From: an uncultured Bdellovibrionales bacterium
Lineage (GTDB): Bacteria; Bdellovibrionota; FAC87; UBA2466
Direction: 5' to 3'
DNA length: 20,910 nt
Assembly: GCA_937903155.1 (NCBI GenBank)
Contig: CALCZU010000099.1
Location: 1 to 20,910 of the forward strand
The notes under the pieces were generated by a model, which saw nothing but the letters and a program-made list of their open reading frames with translations, searched no databases and had not been told where the DNA came from. The first letter of the stretch is position 1, and each line of letters opens with the position of its first letter. Both the position numbers and the translations under genes were made by a program. This document shows positions 14,489 to 20,910 of this stretch, in pieces.

Positions 14489-15023
14489 ATTCTTTAAGAC
14501 GAGCTTCGACACCCATTTTTAAAGTAGCAATCGAACTAGGGCATGAACTGCATGCGCCCTGAAGATGCAAATACACAATTCCTTCTTCGAATTTTCCGAA
14601 AGTGATATCGCCTCCGTCCATTGCGACTGCCGGACGAATTTCTTGATCTAAAATTTCACGGATTTTTTGCTCGACCGCAGATTCGTTTGCCATCGCCGCA
14701 GTCTTTGCATTGGGATCAAAACCGTCGACAAAAATGCGTTCGTTATTATTTAAATGCACTTCGAGAACCTTTGGGATTTCTTCAGCAACCACATCCCAGC
14801 TACCTTCTTGGGATTTTGTGATCGTAACGAAATTACTGCCCACTAAAACTCCGCTGACTCCAGTCACTCCGAAAAGCTTCCCAGCGAGTGGAGAAACATC
14901 CGCTTTGTCTTTCGAGGTAAAATTCACGGCCCCTTTTTCGACGAGAGTTCGATTCGTAACAAATTTTAAAGTATTGGGATTGGGTGTAAATTCTAAATGA
15001 ATGGCGGCGGCTTCTTGGGACAT
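14454..15023 (-). CDS. Nfu-type iron-sulfur cluster carrier
   Basis: Cytosolic scaffold/carrier that receives and passes Fe-S clusters. The 189 residues comprise an Nfu N-terminal domain (about 8-95, with TPNPNTLKFV and GVTGVSGVLVGSNFVTI) and a NifU C-terminal domain (about 116-185). The C-terminal domain carries the cluster-binding Cys158-x-x-Cys161 in LQGACSSCPSS, preceded by RPAVAMDGGDI. Both domains are complete and of usual length. The ATG at 15023 has GGAGA about eleven bases upstream. It stands alone on the minus strand. The upstream palindrome at 15042-15065 may reflect regulation, for instance by an iron or Fe-S sensor, but this is inference. Confidence 0.93.
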   Translation of the reverse strand: MSQEAAAIHLEFTPNPNTLKFVTNRTLVEKGAVNFTSKDKADVSPLAGKLFGVTGVSGVLVGSNFVTITKSQEGSWDVVAEEIPKVLEVHLNNNERIFVDGFDPNAKTAAMANESAVEQKIREILDQEIRPAVAMDGGDITFGKFEEGIVYLHLQGACSSCPSSIATLKMGVEARLKESIPEVKEVVQV

Positions 15024-15041
15024 AATTAAAGGATCTCCTAT

Positions 15042-15077
15042 GGCCTATACATACCTTATAAGGCCAATCAGTTTCAA
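15042..15077 (-). promoter_or_regulatory. Candidate promoter and palindrome upstream of the Nfu gene
   Basis: On the minus strand TTGAAA (15072-15077) and TATGTA (15048-15053) have an 18-bp spacer. The same stretch carries an imperfect inverted repeat, GGCCTTATA against TATAGGCC (15042-15065), overlapping the -10 region, where a repressor would act. Weak, by-eye evidence. Confidence 0.3.
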
Positions 15078-15220
15078 GTCCCCAGGCATTCAATCGTTCA
15101 GGTTTTGCGCGTAACCTGTCAAAACTCTTCACACTTCAGGCTCAATTCCTCAGCGGGCGCTGCCATTTTAAATTGTGGAGAAGAATGCATAATTGAATTC
15201 GAGAGAGTTCGGTAACACGG

Positions 15221-15229
15221 TGCTACAAT
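15221..15229 (+). promoter_or_regulatory. Candidate extended -10 promoter of the GLUG lipoprotein gene
   Basis: TGCTACAAT matches the extended -10 consensus TGnTATAAT at all but one base and lies 30 bp before the ATG at 15259. No good -35 is present, as is common with extended -10 promoters. Confidence 0.4.
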
Positions 15230-15258
15230 CAAAATGAATATTTTTAGAGGGGTTTCAA

Positions 15259-16458
15259 ATGTTCCAAATGATCTTTCCAAAAAAATCGAGTCCGTTGAAA
15301 TGTATTTATTGTGCTGTCATGGCGAGCATTTTCGCGATGGTTTTAACTTCGTGCACAGCGAATATGGAAAGAGTGGGAAGCTTTGTGGGCGGAGGACAAC
15401 CAACCGCCCAAGCAACTCCCGCTGTGAGTGTTACAGGAGACCCCAATACATTTGCGAGTGCGGGAAGCACAGGTGGGAGCGGAACGACTGCGGGATCGAC
15501 TGCAGGGGGATCCACGGGTGGCTCAACGGCAGGTTCTACGAGCGGCACGACGGCGGGTGCAACAGGTGGAACCACAGGCGCTCCAGCACCAGCCCCTGTA
15601 GGAACGGCAATTTCGACTGCGGCTGAGTTAGCTTCGATGAGTTTGTCGGGAACTTATTACTTGCTGAATGACATCGATTTAGCGGGTGTTTCTATTGCAT
15701 TGGGAAGTTTTTCTGGAACCTTAGATGGACGCGGATTTTCGATTAAGAATTTCACTCAGACAAATCAATGTACTAATAAATCGACCGGTCTTTTTGCTGA
15801 GTTGGCGGGCGGTACAATTAAGAATTTAAAAATGGACAACTGTAACATCACTTCGAATTGCCAACACATTGGTTGCCTAGTCGGGAACGCGGTCAGTGGA
15901 AGCATCACTCATTCTTCTGTTCAAAATGGATTAGTGACTTGTACGGGTGACGTGAACGGAAATACTGCTTGGGCTTGCGGTGGATTGATTGGCGGACTCT
16001 CGGCTGCGACAACAGTCGAATTCGATTGGGCGGATATCACAGTGAATGGCGGCCAAACCTACGCAACGGGTGGATTAGTCGGCGGAGAGCCCAGTGGAAG
16101 CGGCGGCATTGCGTTTTCCATTTCGAATAGTTTTGCACTGGGAAATGTCACGGGTCAGTGGTTAGTGGGTGGTTTAACCGGGGGACTGGGCGGTGGCGGA
16201 AGCACTGTGACTCTGACAAATTGTTTTGCCGCGGGACAAGTTCAAATCGGTGGGAACTGGGGAACTTTTGGTGGCGGTGGCCTGATTGGACACGCAAGCA
16301 CTTGTACTGCAAACAATGCTTACTACAATTCGGATCTCAATAGCCAATCGGCTTGCGGCCAAGGATTATCTGTCAGTCAGTTTACAGGTTCATCTAGCTT
16401 CGTTGGATGGGACCCAGCTGTCTGGGATTTCTCCGGTGCAATGCCGACTCTGCAATAA
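15259..16458 (+). CDS. GLUG-repeat surface lipoprotein
   Basis: The 399-residue product has a signal peptide ending in the lipobox LTSC (lipid-anchored Cys32). A Gly/Ser/Thr-rich low-complexity linker follows (about 66-107, repeating TAGSTGGS-type units). Then comes a repetitive beta-rich region with GLUG-like motifs: TGLFAELAGGTIKNL, IGCLVGNAVSGSI, CGGLIGGLSAATTV, TGGLVGGEPSG, VGGLTGGLGGGG, GGGLIGHAST. Such repeats occur in exported adhesin-like or cell-surface proteins and probably form a short beta-helix; the role is unknown. Several Cys (CTNKST, DNCNITSNCQHIGC) suggest disulfides outside the cytoplasm. AGAGGGG (15246-15252) six bases before the ATG fixes the start. The segment up to residue 31 is long for a lipoprotein signal, but the downstream Met at residue 21 has no better ribosome site. 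Confidence 0.85.
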   Translation: MFQMIFPKKSSPLKCIYCAVMASIFAMVLTSCTANMERVGSFVGGGQPTAQATPAVSVTGDPNTFASAGSTGGSGTTAGSTAGGSTGGSTAGSTSGTTAGATGGTTGAPAPAPVGTAISTAAELASMSLSGTYYLLNDIDLAGVSIALGSFSGTLDGRGFSIKNFTQTNQCTNKSTGLFAELAGGTIKNLKMDNCNITSNCQHIGCLVGNAVSGSITHSSVQNGLVTCTGDVNGNTAWACGGLIGGLSAATTVEFDWADITVNGGQTYATGGLVGGEPSGSGGIAFSISNSFALGNVTGQWLVGGLTGGLGGGGSTVTLTNCFAAGQVQIGGNWGTFGGGGLIGHASTCTANNAYYNSDLNSQSACGQGLSVSQFTGSSSFVGWDPAVWDFSGAMPTLQ

Positions 16459-16572
16459 TCGGATTGTTTTCATCAGTCTTGATTTATCTCAAGAAAAAAT
16501 AGGAAGATCACAATTCCTTCACAATTTTTCGGTATCCTAGAGAAAAGAACTGAAATACCGAGAAGAGAAATT

Positions 16573-16809
16573 ATGGGACGTATACTGCTCTTATTCAGGG
16601 TGTTGGTGCTAGTCGCACTTCTTTCGTCGTGCGGCCAAATTCCCTCTAACGATGATTCTTACGGACAATTGAACCCTCCCGGTGAACCTGCGTCGGGTGA
16701 TGTCTTCGGGAACATCACAGAACCCTCTGAGCAAACTACGTCGACCACAGAAACGAACTCAGAACCCATTCAAGTCGTGACTCGAATGAATCTGAGTCCT
16801 GGAGGCTAA
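16573..16809 (+). CDS. Small lipoprotein
   Basis: The 78-residue product has a lipoprotein signal peptide: RILLLFRVLVLVALLSSC, lipobox LSSC with Cys20. The mature part is short, polar and low-complexity (Pro/Glu/Thr/Ser-rich), with no recognisable domain. A purine-rich ribosome site (AGAAGAGAAA) lies before the ATG. Its last codons hold GGAGG (16801-16805), which serves as the ribosome site of the kelch-like protein gene three bases beyond its stop, so the two are very likely coupled. It may be an anchor or chaperone for that secreted protein; this is inference from position alone. A short hairpin (TCGGTAT/ATACCGA, 16529-16561) lies immediately upstream. Confidence 0.75.
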   Translation: MGRILLLFRVLVLVALLSSCGQIPSNDDSYGQLNPPGEPASGDVFGNITEPSEQTTSTTETNSEPIQVVTRMNLSPGG

Positions 16810-16812
16810 GTT

Positions 16813-19212
16813 TTGTTTCGATGGATCTACACTCTAGCAATCGTTTTCCTACAATGGGGTTCGAGCGTTTATGGCTTTGGAGAAATTGATTATGATTTGA
16901 ATCAATTTGTCCTGCGAGCGGCTGCCCAAAAGGACAATAGCGCAACGAACTACGTTGCGGTGGGAAGGACGTGGGTTCCGGCGGACGCTCAGTACAAAGG
17001 AATTCTCGTTTCCTATGTCAAAGCGAGTGGCGCACAGGATGTGAACTTTAACAGAACGGGATCAACTCCGAGTCGACTCACCTTTGATTTTGCAGGAGCT
17101 GGGGCTGATAATCTCTGCAATGCAGTGGTCTATGCGTTCGATGGATTTATTGCAGCTTGCAGAAGTAAAGAATCCAACGGTTACTACGAAATCTATCTCG
17201 TTAAAGTCAATAACTCAGGAACTCTCGATGCAACTTTTGGAACGGCTGGGATTAAAAAGACGGGCCTTGCTGGCAATTCTACCGACGGACATGCTTTTGT
17301 TCGAGGGATTATTTACGATTCTGCAACGGGAAATGGCGGTAATAATGGGACGGTTGTAATCGCAGGCGCCATCGGAAAATACTCTCCCGGAGTTTTTCAT
17401 CCATTTATTGCGGCATTCGATCAAAAAACGGGAGCTCAATACGGAACGACAACGACATTGAGCGGAATCGACGGGACAGCGGTTGCAATTGCATTTGATA
17501 GCGCGAATTCGAAATACTACACAGCAAGTACCGATACTTTAGCAAACCATGATTTTTATGTGCATCAATTTAATACTTCTCTCACGGCAGCCGGTGCTCC
17601 CTGGGGAAATCCGGTTGATTTTACTGCGGCCATTTCAGGAGGCGCTGCGGATTCTGTTCCGTCAGGGATTGCGGTCGTGGGTACGAATGTCATTACAGTG
17701 GGTGCGAACCGCGCGACAACGAGCGATGCTTGGAGATGTGCTGTCACCGCTCACGTGACAACGACTGGCAATCTAAATACGGGTTTCGGTACGGTAAATT
17801 CTCCTCTGACCGGAGGAACTGCGAATACCGGGATCACGCTTCTCACGGTAAATACCGCAAGAGATTGTATTTTAAATTCGGTCTCAACTCCACCCTCTGG
17901 AAGCACACTGAACGCCGTGGGGACAGTTTACAATGGATCCAATTACGATTTTCTCGCGACTCAGATGAATAACTCTGGAACCTTGACCGGAGGTTTTGGC
18001 TCGAGTGGCATCCAGTCTCAGTCGGGTGGAAGCGCGGACGATGTTCTCAACTTCGGTTTGTACTTAAGTGGGGCGACTTCGAGCTATTATGGAGTAGGAC
18101 GCGCGCAAAATTCCAGTCTAGTCAGCGGCGCCGTCAGTTCGAAAATTGCGACGGCAGGCGGATCTTTTAACACTTCAACCTCCAACGTTTGGGCTGCAAC
18201 AACGACGAACAACGCTCCGGCAGTCCGCGTTACCTTCACAAGTCAGTGGACAGGCAGCAATCTGATCATCTGGGGCTCGGCGAGTCTCAATACCGGTGGC
18301 AGATATGATCCGGTCGCTGACAGTTGGGCAACTATGGCGACGCTGAGCGCGCCTGCTGCGAAAAGTGAAGCGTGTTCCGCTTGGACGGGATCAAAATTTG
18401 TGGTCTGGTCTGGCACCTATGCGAATAATACCGGCGGTGTGTACGATCCGAGTGCCAACACTTGGACCGTGATGGCGACGTTGAATGCACCCGGGGGTCG
18501 CAGAAATACGAACTCAGAATTTCCATGGACGACGTGGACGGGGACTTATGTGGTTTTTTGGGGCGGTCGTACAAGCGCTTTTGCGTCGACCAACACGGGC
18601 GGACTTTACAATGTGGCAACGGATACGTGGACGACGATGGCGACGTTATCTGCGCCTACGGTAAAAGATAATTTTGAAAGCACTTGGACGGGATCAAAGT
18701 ATTTTGTGTTCGGAGGTTTTGATATTGCCGGTGGCGCCAATTCGAATACTTCTGGAAGTTACGATCCGTCTACCAATGTCTGGACGGCTGGTGCGACTTT
18801 GGGAGCCCCGTCGCCTCGATATGCGGTGGCATCCGCCTGGACGGGCAGCAGCTTCTACATTTGGGGAGGAACGAATAACTACGGCGGGACAGGGTACGTC
18901 AATGACGGTGCGTACTATACGCCTTCCTCCAATACGTGGACAAGCATTACGACGCTCTCTGCACCCGGCCCTCGACAAGGGGTCCGCGGCGTCTGGACCG
19001 GATCCAAATTTATCGTCTGGTCGGGATATAACGGATCCTTTTTGAACACCGGTGGAATTTACGACGCCTCTACCGGAACTTGGGGAACGATGACGACTTT
19101 GAATGCGCCAGCGATTCGGCATTACTCGCATGTCTTTTGGACGGGAAATAAGATGATCATCTGGGGAATGCAATCGAGTTCTGTGAACACGGGCGGAATG
19201 TACACCCCTTAA
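16813..19212 (+). CDS. Secreted Delta-60 repeat and kelch-like beta-propeller protein
   Basis: The 799-residue product starts at TTG 16813, chosen for the GGAGG seven bases upstream and because it begins a signal peptide (MFRWIYTLAIVFLQWGSSV, cleavage near YGFG). The first half carries Delta-60/beta-propeller-like repeats marked by LDATFGTAGI, LNTGFGTVN, LTGGFGSSGI and DVNFNRTGS. Residues about 449-799 are a kelch-like propeller of seven blades, each with WTGSKFIVWSG-, NTGGxYDP- and TWTTMTTLSAP-type elements. The C-terminal blade lacks its last strand, which the segment GSFNTSTSNVWAATTTNNAP before blade 1 can supply, a typical velcro closure. Function is unknown; extracellular binding or adhesion is plausible. 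It is co-translated with a small lipoprotein, downstream of a GLUG lipoprotein. Its 3' end faces the TonB-family gene across 11 bp. Confidence 0.85.
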   Translation: MFRWIYTLAIVFLQWGSSVYGFGEIDYDLNQFVLRAAAQKDNSATNYVAVGRTWVPADAQYKGILVSYVKASGAQDVNFNRTGSTPSRLTFDFAGAGADNLCNAVVYAFDGFIAACRSKESNGYYEIYLVKVNNSGTLDATFGTAGIKKTGLAGNSTDGHAFVRGIIYDSATGNGGNNGTVVIAGAIGKYSPGVFHPFIAAFDQKTGAQYGTTTTLSGIDGTAVAIAFDSANSKYYTASTDTLANHDFYVHQFNTSLTAAGAPWGNPVDFTAAISGGAADSVPSGIAVVGTNVITVGANRATTSDAWRCAVTAHVTTTGNLNTGFGTVNSPLTGGTANTGITLLTVNTARDCILNSVSTPPSGSTLNAVGTVYNGSNYDFLATQMNNSGTLTGGFGSSGIQSQSGGSADDVLNFGLYLSGATSSYYGVGRAQNSSLVSGAVSSKIATAGGSFNTSTSNVWAATTTNNAPAVRVTFTSQWTGSNLIIWGSASLNTGGRYDPVADSWATMATLSAPAAKSEACSAWTGSKFVVWSGTYANNTGGVYDPSANTWTVMATLNAPGGRRNTNSEFPWTTWTGTYVVFWGGRTSAFASTNTGGLYNVATDTWTTMATLSAPTVKDNFESTWTGSKYFVFGGFDIAGGANSNTSGSYDPSTNVWTAGATLGAPSPRYAVASAWTGSSFYIWGGTNNYGGTGYVNDGAYYTPSSNTWTSITTLSAPGPRQGVRGVWTGSKFIVWSGYNGSFLNTGGIYDASTGTWGTMTTLNAPAIRHYSHVFWTGNKMIIWGMQSSSVNTGGMYTP
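18220..19212 (+). repeat. Seven kelch-like coding repeats
   Basis: Seven in-frame tandem repeats of about 45-52 residues, each with WTG, a hydrophobic strand ending in W/FG or WSG, then N/S-T-GGxYDP; the first six also carry a TLSAP-like linker. The repeats are diverged at DNA level, so this is an old protein repeat rather than a recent tandem duplication. Confidence 0.8.
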
Positions 19213-19223
19213 ATTCAAAGCCG

Positions 19224-20207
19224 CTAATACCGCGGATCGCTTCCGGCATTTCGAAACTGGATGCGTGGGCCCGAGTCCGCTGTCAGAACAAAATCCCAGC
19301 GAATGCGAACAAAGCCATCTTCTTCCACCATCGCCTGGGGAGGATTTGGGAACGGCGCTGCTTTTTGGAAAGCTTCAATCGCGGCTTCATCAATTTCGGT
19401 AAAACCAGAGCCCGAGAGTTTTGAAATTTTTGTGAGTCTGCCTTTTTCATTCAGCGTGACCAGAACTTTTGTTGTGAGTTCGTCGGAGGTGATGCTTCTT
19501 CCTTTACGCCAGATGCGTTCGACTTGGTGCTCGACTTGCGGTTTCCAATGTTGACGCAAAAGTTCTTTAATGCGATGGTAATAGCTGAAATACTTAAATT
19601 CGCGAGTAGAGAGCATGGTTCGTTCGCCGTGGTCGACACCATCGAGCTTATCATCACTTGCCGCTGTTTTTCCGCCATCGCCATTTCCGACACTTAAGTC
19701 TTGTAATGAGAGCGCTTTCCAATTCTTTTTACCGAGCTTTTTATCTGCGTTTAAACCGAGTTCGGTTGAAGATTCCTCTTTGGGTTGCTCTTCATCTGCT
19801 TTTGCATGCGCTTCCGCTGATTTTCCCTTCGCTCCAGTCCCTTGGCGATTGCGGAAGTCATCGATGCGGTTGGCTTTCAGCTGCTTTTCAACCGTTTGAT
19901 TTTTGTCACTTAAATATTTTGCATTAGGATCGAGCTGGTTGTTATTTGCTTTTTCGCTTTCAACAATCTGCTTCTCTAAGGACGGAGGAGGTTTAACTCG
20001 ATTTCCTTTTTGCATCTCCTGCATTTGGCTCTTCGGGACTTCGGCCATTTCGATCGGAATAAACTCAGGTTCTGAAGGCGGTTTTGGAACAAGCGAACCT
20101 ACTTGCCAGCAAAGAGCACCGACGTGAATTAAAATCGAAAGAATCCAGCACCAACCGAGGGCGCTTTTTAACTTCTCTTTCGCAAAAAATTCGTCTTCAA
20201 ACTTCAC
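19224..20207 (-). CDS. TonB-family periplasm-spanning protein
   Basis: The 327-residue product starts at GTG 20207. It has a short cytoplasmic N-terminus and one membrane helix (about 17-36, WCWILSILIHVGALCW), whose His resembles the conserved His of the TonB transmembrane helix. A long Lys/Glu/Pro/Gln-rich periplasmic linker follows (about 40-215). The C-terminal TonB-like domain covers about 225-315 (YYHRIKELLRQHWKP, TTKVLVTLNEKGRLTKISKLSGSG, IDEAAIEAFQKAAPFPNPP, then IRWDFVLT). Such proteins transmit inner-membrane energy to outer-membrane partners or belong to TonB-like complexes of gliding/outer-membrane systems. No ExbB/ExbD gene is visible in the window. Its GTG overlaps the stop of the upstream gene as GTGA, so it is coupled to an unknown single-TM protein. 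Confidence 0.85.
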   Translation of the reverse strand: MKFEDEFFAKEKLKSALGWCWILSILIHVGALCWQVGSLVPKPPSEPEFIPIEMAEVPKSQMQEMQKGNRVKPPPSLEKQIVESEKANNNQLDPNAKYLSDKNQTVEKQLKANRIDDFRNRQGTGAKGKSAEAHAKADEEQPKEESSTELGLNADKKLGKKNWKALSLQDLSVGNGDGGKTAASDDKLDGVDHGERTMLSTREFKYFSYYHRIKELLRQHWKPQVEHQVERIWRKGRSITSDELTTKVLVTLNEKGRLTKISKLSGSGFTEIDEAAIEAFQKAAPFPNPPQAMVEEDGFVRIRWDFVLTADSGPRIQFRNAGSDPRY

Positions 20208-20773
20208 GGGGTACTTAACTCCTTATAAATTTTCAATGTTTGCTTTGCTTGATCCGAAAGCTTTGGATTTTTGCGACTTGGATTTTCGTAATTCCAGATT
20301 TCTGCTTTCGCTTCTTCGTATAGCTCACGTGCTTGCTTCGTTTTGGGCTTTTTCTCAATCGCCTTAAAGCGAGGAGCCCAAAGAAGCATCGCGGCTTCTT
20401 TCTCAAAATGGTGTTCCGGTAAAACTTCTGGGAATAAATAGACGGCGATCGATTCGGAAGCCTTTTTGGCTTGAGGATTTGCAGGCTCTTTCAACGATTG
20501 CATGACTTTTGCCTTCAAATTATTTTTTTCTTCGAGAAAACGGTCGATTCCGTACTCTGCATAGACGTCCTGTAGGTTAAAGAAATCTCCGAGCGAAGCG
20601 CTCAAACTTCCCGGATTTTCCGAGGAGAAGAATACGAGCACTCCTAAGAAAACACTGAAGAAAAGAACGAAGGACCAGTAAATGGCTTTGGTGCTTTTAT
20701 GCGCTTCTCCGGAGGAGAGCGAGAAGCCTCCGCCATCGACCGAACGTTTAGAATTGTCCTTGTCGTTTTGCAC
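20204..20773 (-). CDS. Unknown protein with one N-terminal membrane segment
   Basis: The 189-residue product begins at GTG 20773. A polar N-terminus (about 1-30) precedes one membrane helix (about 31-50, YWSFVLFFSVFLGVLVFF). The helix is followed by a largely helical, Lys/Glu/Ala-rich domain (about 75-189) with RFLEEKNNLKAKVMQSLKEP and QARELYEEAKAEIWNYE, possibly periplasmic and coiled-coil or TPR-like. I do not recognise the family. It overlaps the TonB-family gene by 4 nt and the upstream gene by 1 nt, so all three are co-translated. A role in the same envelope complex as the TonB-like protein is a reasonable inference. Confidence 0.7.
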   Translation of the reverse strand: MQNDKDNSKRSVDGGGFSLSSGEAHKSTKAIYWSFVLFFSVFLGVLVFFSSENPGSLSASLGDFFNLQDVYAEYGIDRFLEEKNNLKAKVMQSLKEPANPQAKKASESIAVYLFPEVLPEHHFEKEAAMLLWAPRFKAIEKKPKTKQARELYEEAKAEIWNYENPSRKNPKLSDQAKQTLKIYKELSTP

Positions 20774-20910
20774 TAGTTGACGCCTTTCTTTTCCAGAAAA
20801 GCGTTTTCAGTTGAACAGTGGATAATATTCGAAGCGTGGATCTTCCATTCCTTTGCATATTCTTTGGCTTCCGGCGCAGGCCAGATTCTTTTTAAAGACT
20901 CGGTGAGAAG
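20773..20910 (-). CDS. Partial CDS, C-terminal 45 residues of an unrecognised protein
   Basis: An open minus-strand frame enters at the window edge and ends at the TAG at 20773-20775, overlapping the next gene's GTG by one base. The visible C-terminus includes LKRIWPAPEAKEYAKEW and HASNIIHCSTENAFLEKKG. No start is inside the window. Gene status is supported by the stop-start overlap and by continuity with the two downstream genes, not by homology. Confidence 0.6.
   Translation of the reverse strand, partial: LLTESLKRIWPAPEAKEYAKEWKIHASNIIHCSTENAFLEKKGVN

Noticed and set aside
15099..15118. CAGGTT/AACCTG hairpin as a terminator
   Set aside because: It has only a 6-bp stem, no T-tract follows, and it is not at the end of any gene.
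16481..16502. CTTGA/TCAAG hairpin after the GLUG lipoprotein gene as a rho-independent terminator
   Set aside because: It has a 5-bp stem followed by A residues on the coding strand; it does not fit an intrinsic terminator in either direction.
18694..19218. Long minus-strand frame inside the kelch-like gene
   Set aside because: It is antisense to well-supported repeat coding sequence, and its Arg/Ser-rich translation is typical of a shadow frame.

Overview
This window reads like a chromosomal stretch of a Gram-negative, predatory-type bacterium, most probably a member of the Bdellovibrionota. That assignment is an inference. It rests on the dense mix of TTG/GTG starts and start-stop overlaps, many small signal-peptide and lipobox proteins, a TonB-type protein, outer-membrane beta-barrels, a CHASE2 kinase with an NtrC-type regulator, and moderate GC content. 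No rRNA or tRNA gene is visible to fix the taxonomy.

Layout. (1) 1-376, minus: the start of a glycine-rich RRM RNA-binding protein, cut by the window edge. (2) 553-6815, plus: six tightly overlapping genes for the lower kynurenine / 2-aminomuconate route. They encode a RidA-type 2-aminomuconate deaminase, 2-aminomuconic semialdehyde dehydrogenase, 2-oxopent-4-enoate hydratase, 4-oxalocrotonate decarboxylase, a luciferase-like flavin oxidoreductase, and a fusion of an asparaginase-II-like domain with a KynB-type kynurenine formamidase. (3) 11830-6812, minus, converging on the first operon: CHASE2 sensor histidine kinase, NtrC-type sigma-54 activator, tryptophan 2,3-dioxygenase (kynA) and an RluA-family pseudouridine synthase. 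(4) 11831-12257: a non-coding stretch with two 147-bp palindromic elements in opposite orientation. They share a 73-bp core, but their long terminal inverted repeats differ between copies while staying perfectly complementary within each copy. (5) 12258-14488: divergent genes for two outer-membrane-type proteins and a matrixin-like metalloprotease with a C-terminal membrane anchor. (6) 14454-15023, minus: an Nfu-type iron-sulfur carrier. (7) 15259-19212, plus: a GLUG-repeat lipoprotein, a small lipoprotein, and a large secreted protein joining Delta-60-like repeats to a seven-bladed kelch-like propeller. (8) 20910-19224, minus: a coupled set of a partial unknown gene, a single-TM unknown protein and a TonB-family protein.

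How the genes fit together. KynA opens the tryptophan ring and the KynB domain removes the formyl group. The deaminase, dehydrogenase, decarboxylase and hydratase handle the far end of the pathway (2-aminomuconic semialdehyde to 4-hydroxy-2-oxovalerate). The middle steps are not in the window: kynurenine 3-monooxygenase, kynureninase, 3-hydroxyanthranilate dioxygenase and ACMS decarboxylase. The final aldolase is also absent. The two convergent operons therefore look like one split tryptophan-degradation locus, with a two-component system translationally coupled to its first enzyme.

The most unusual observation is the pair of 147-bp elements, which look like two copies of an undescribed structured repeat family. 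The asparaginase-II/KynB fusion and the TCS-kynA coupling are the next most interesting.
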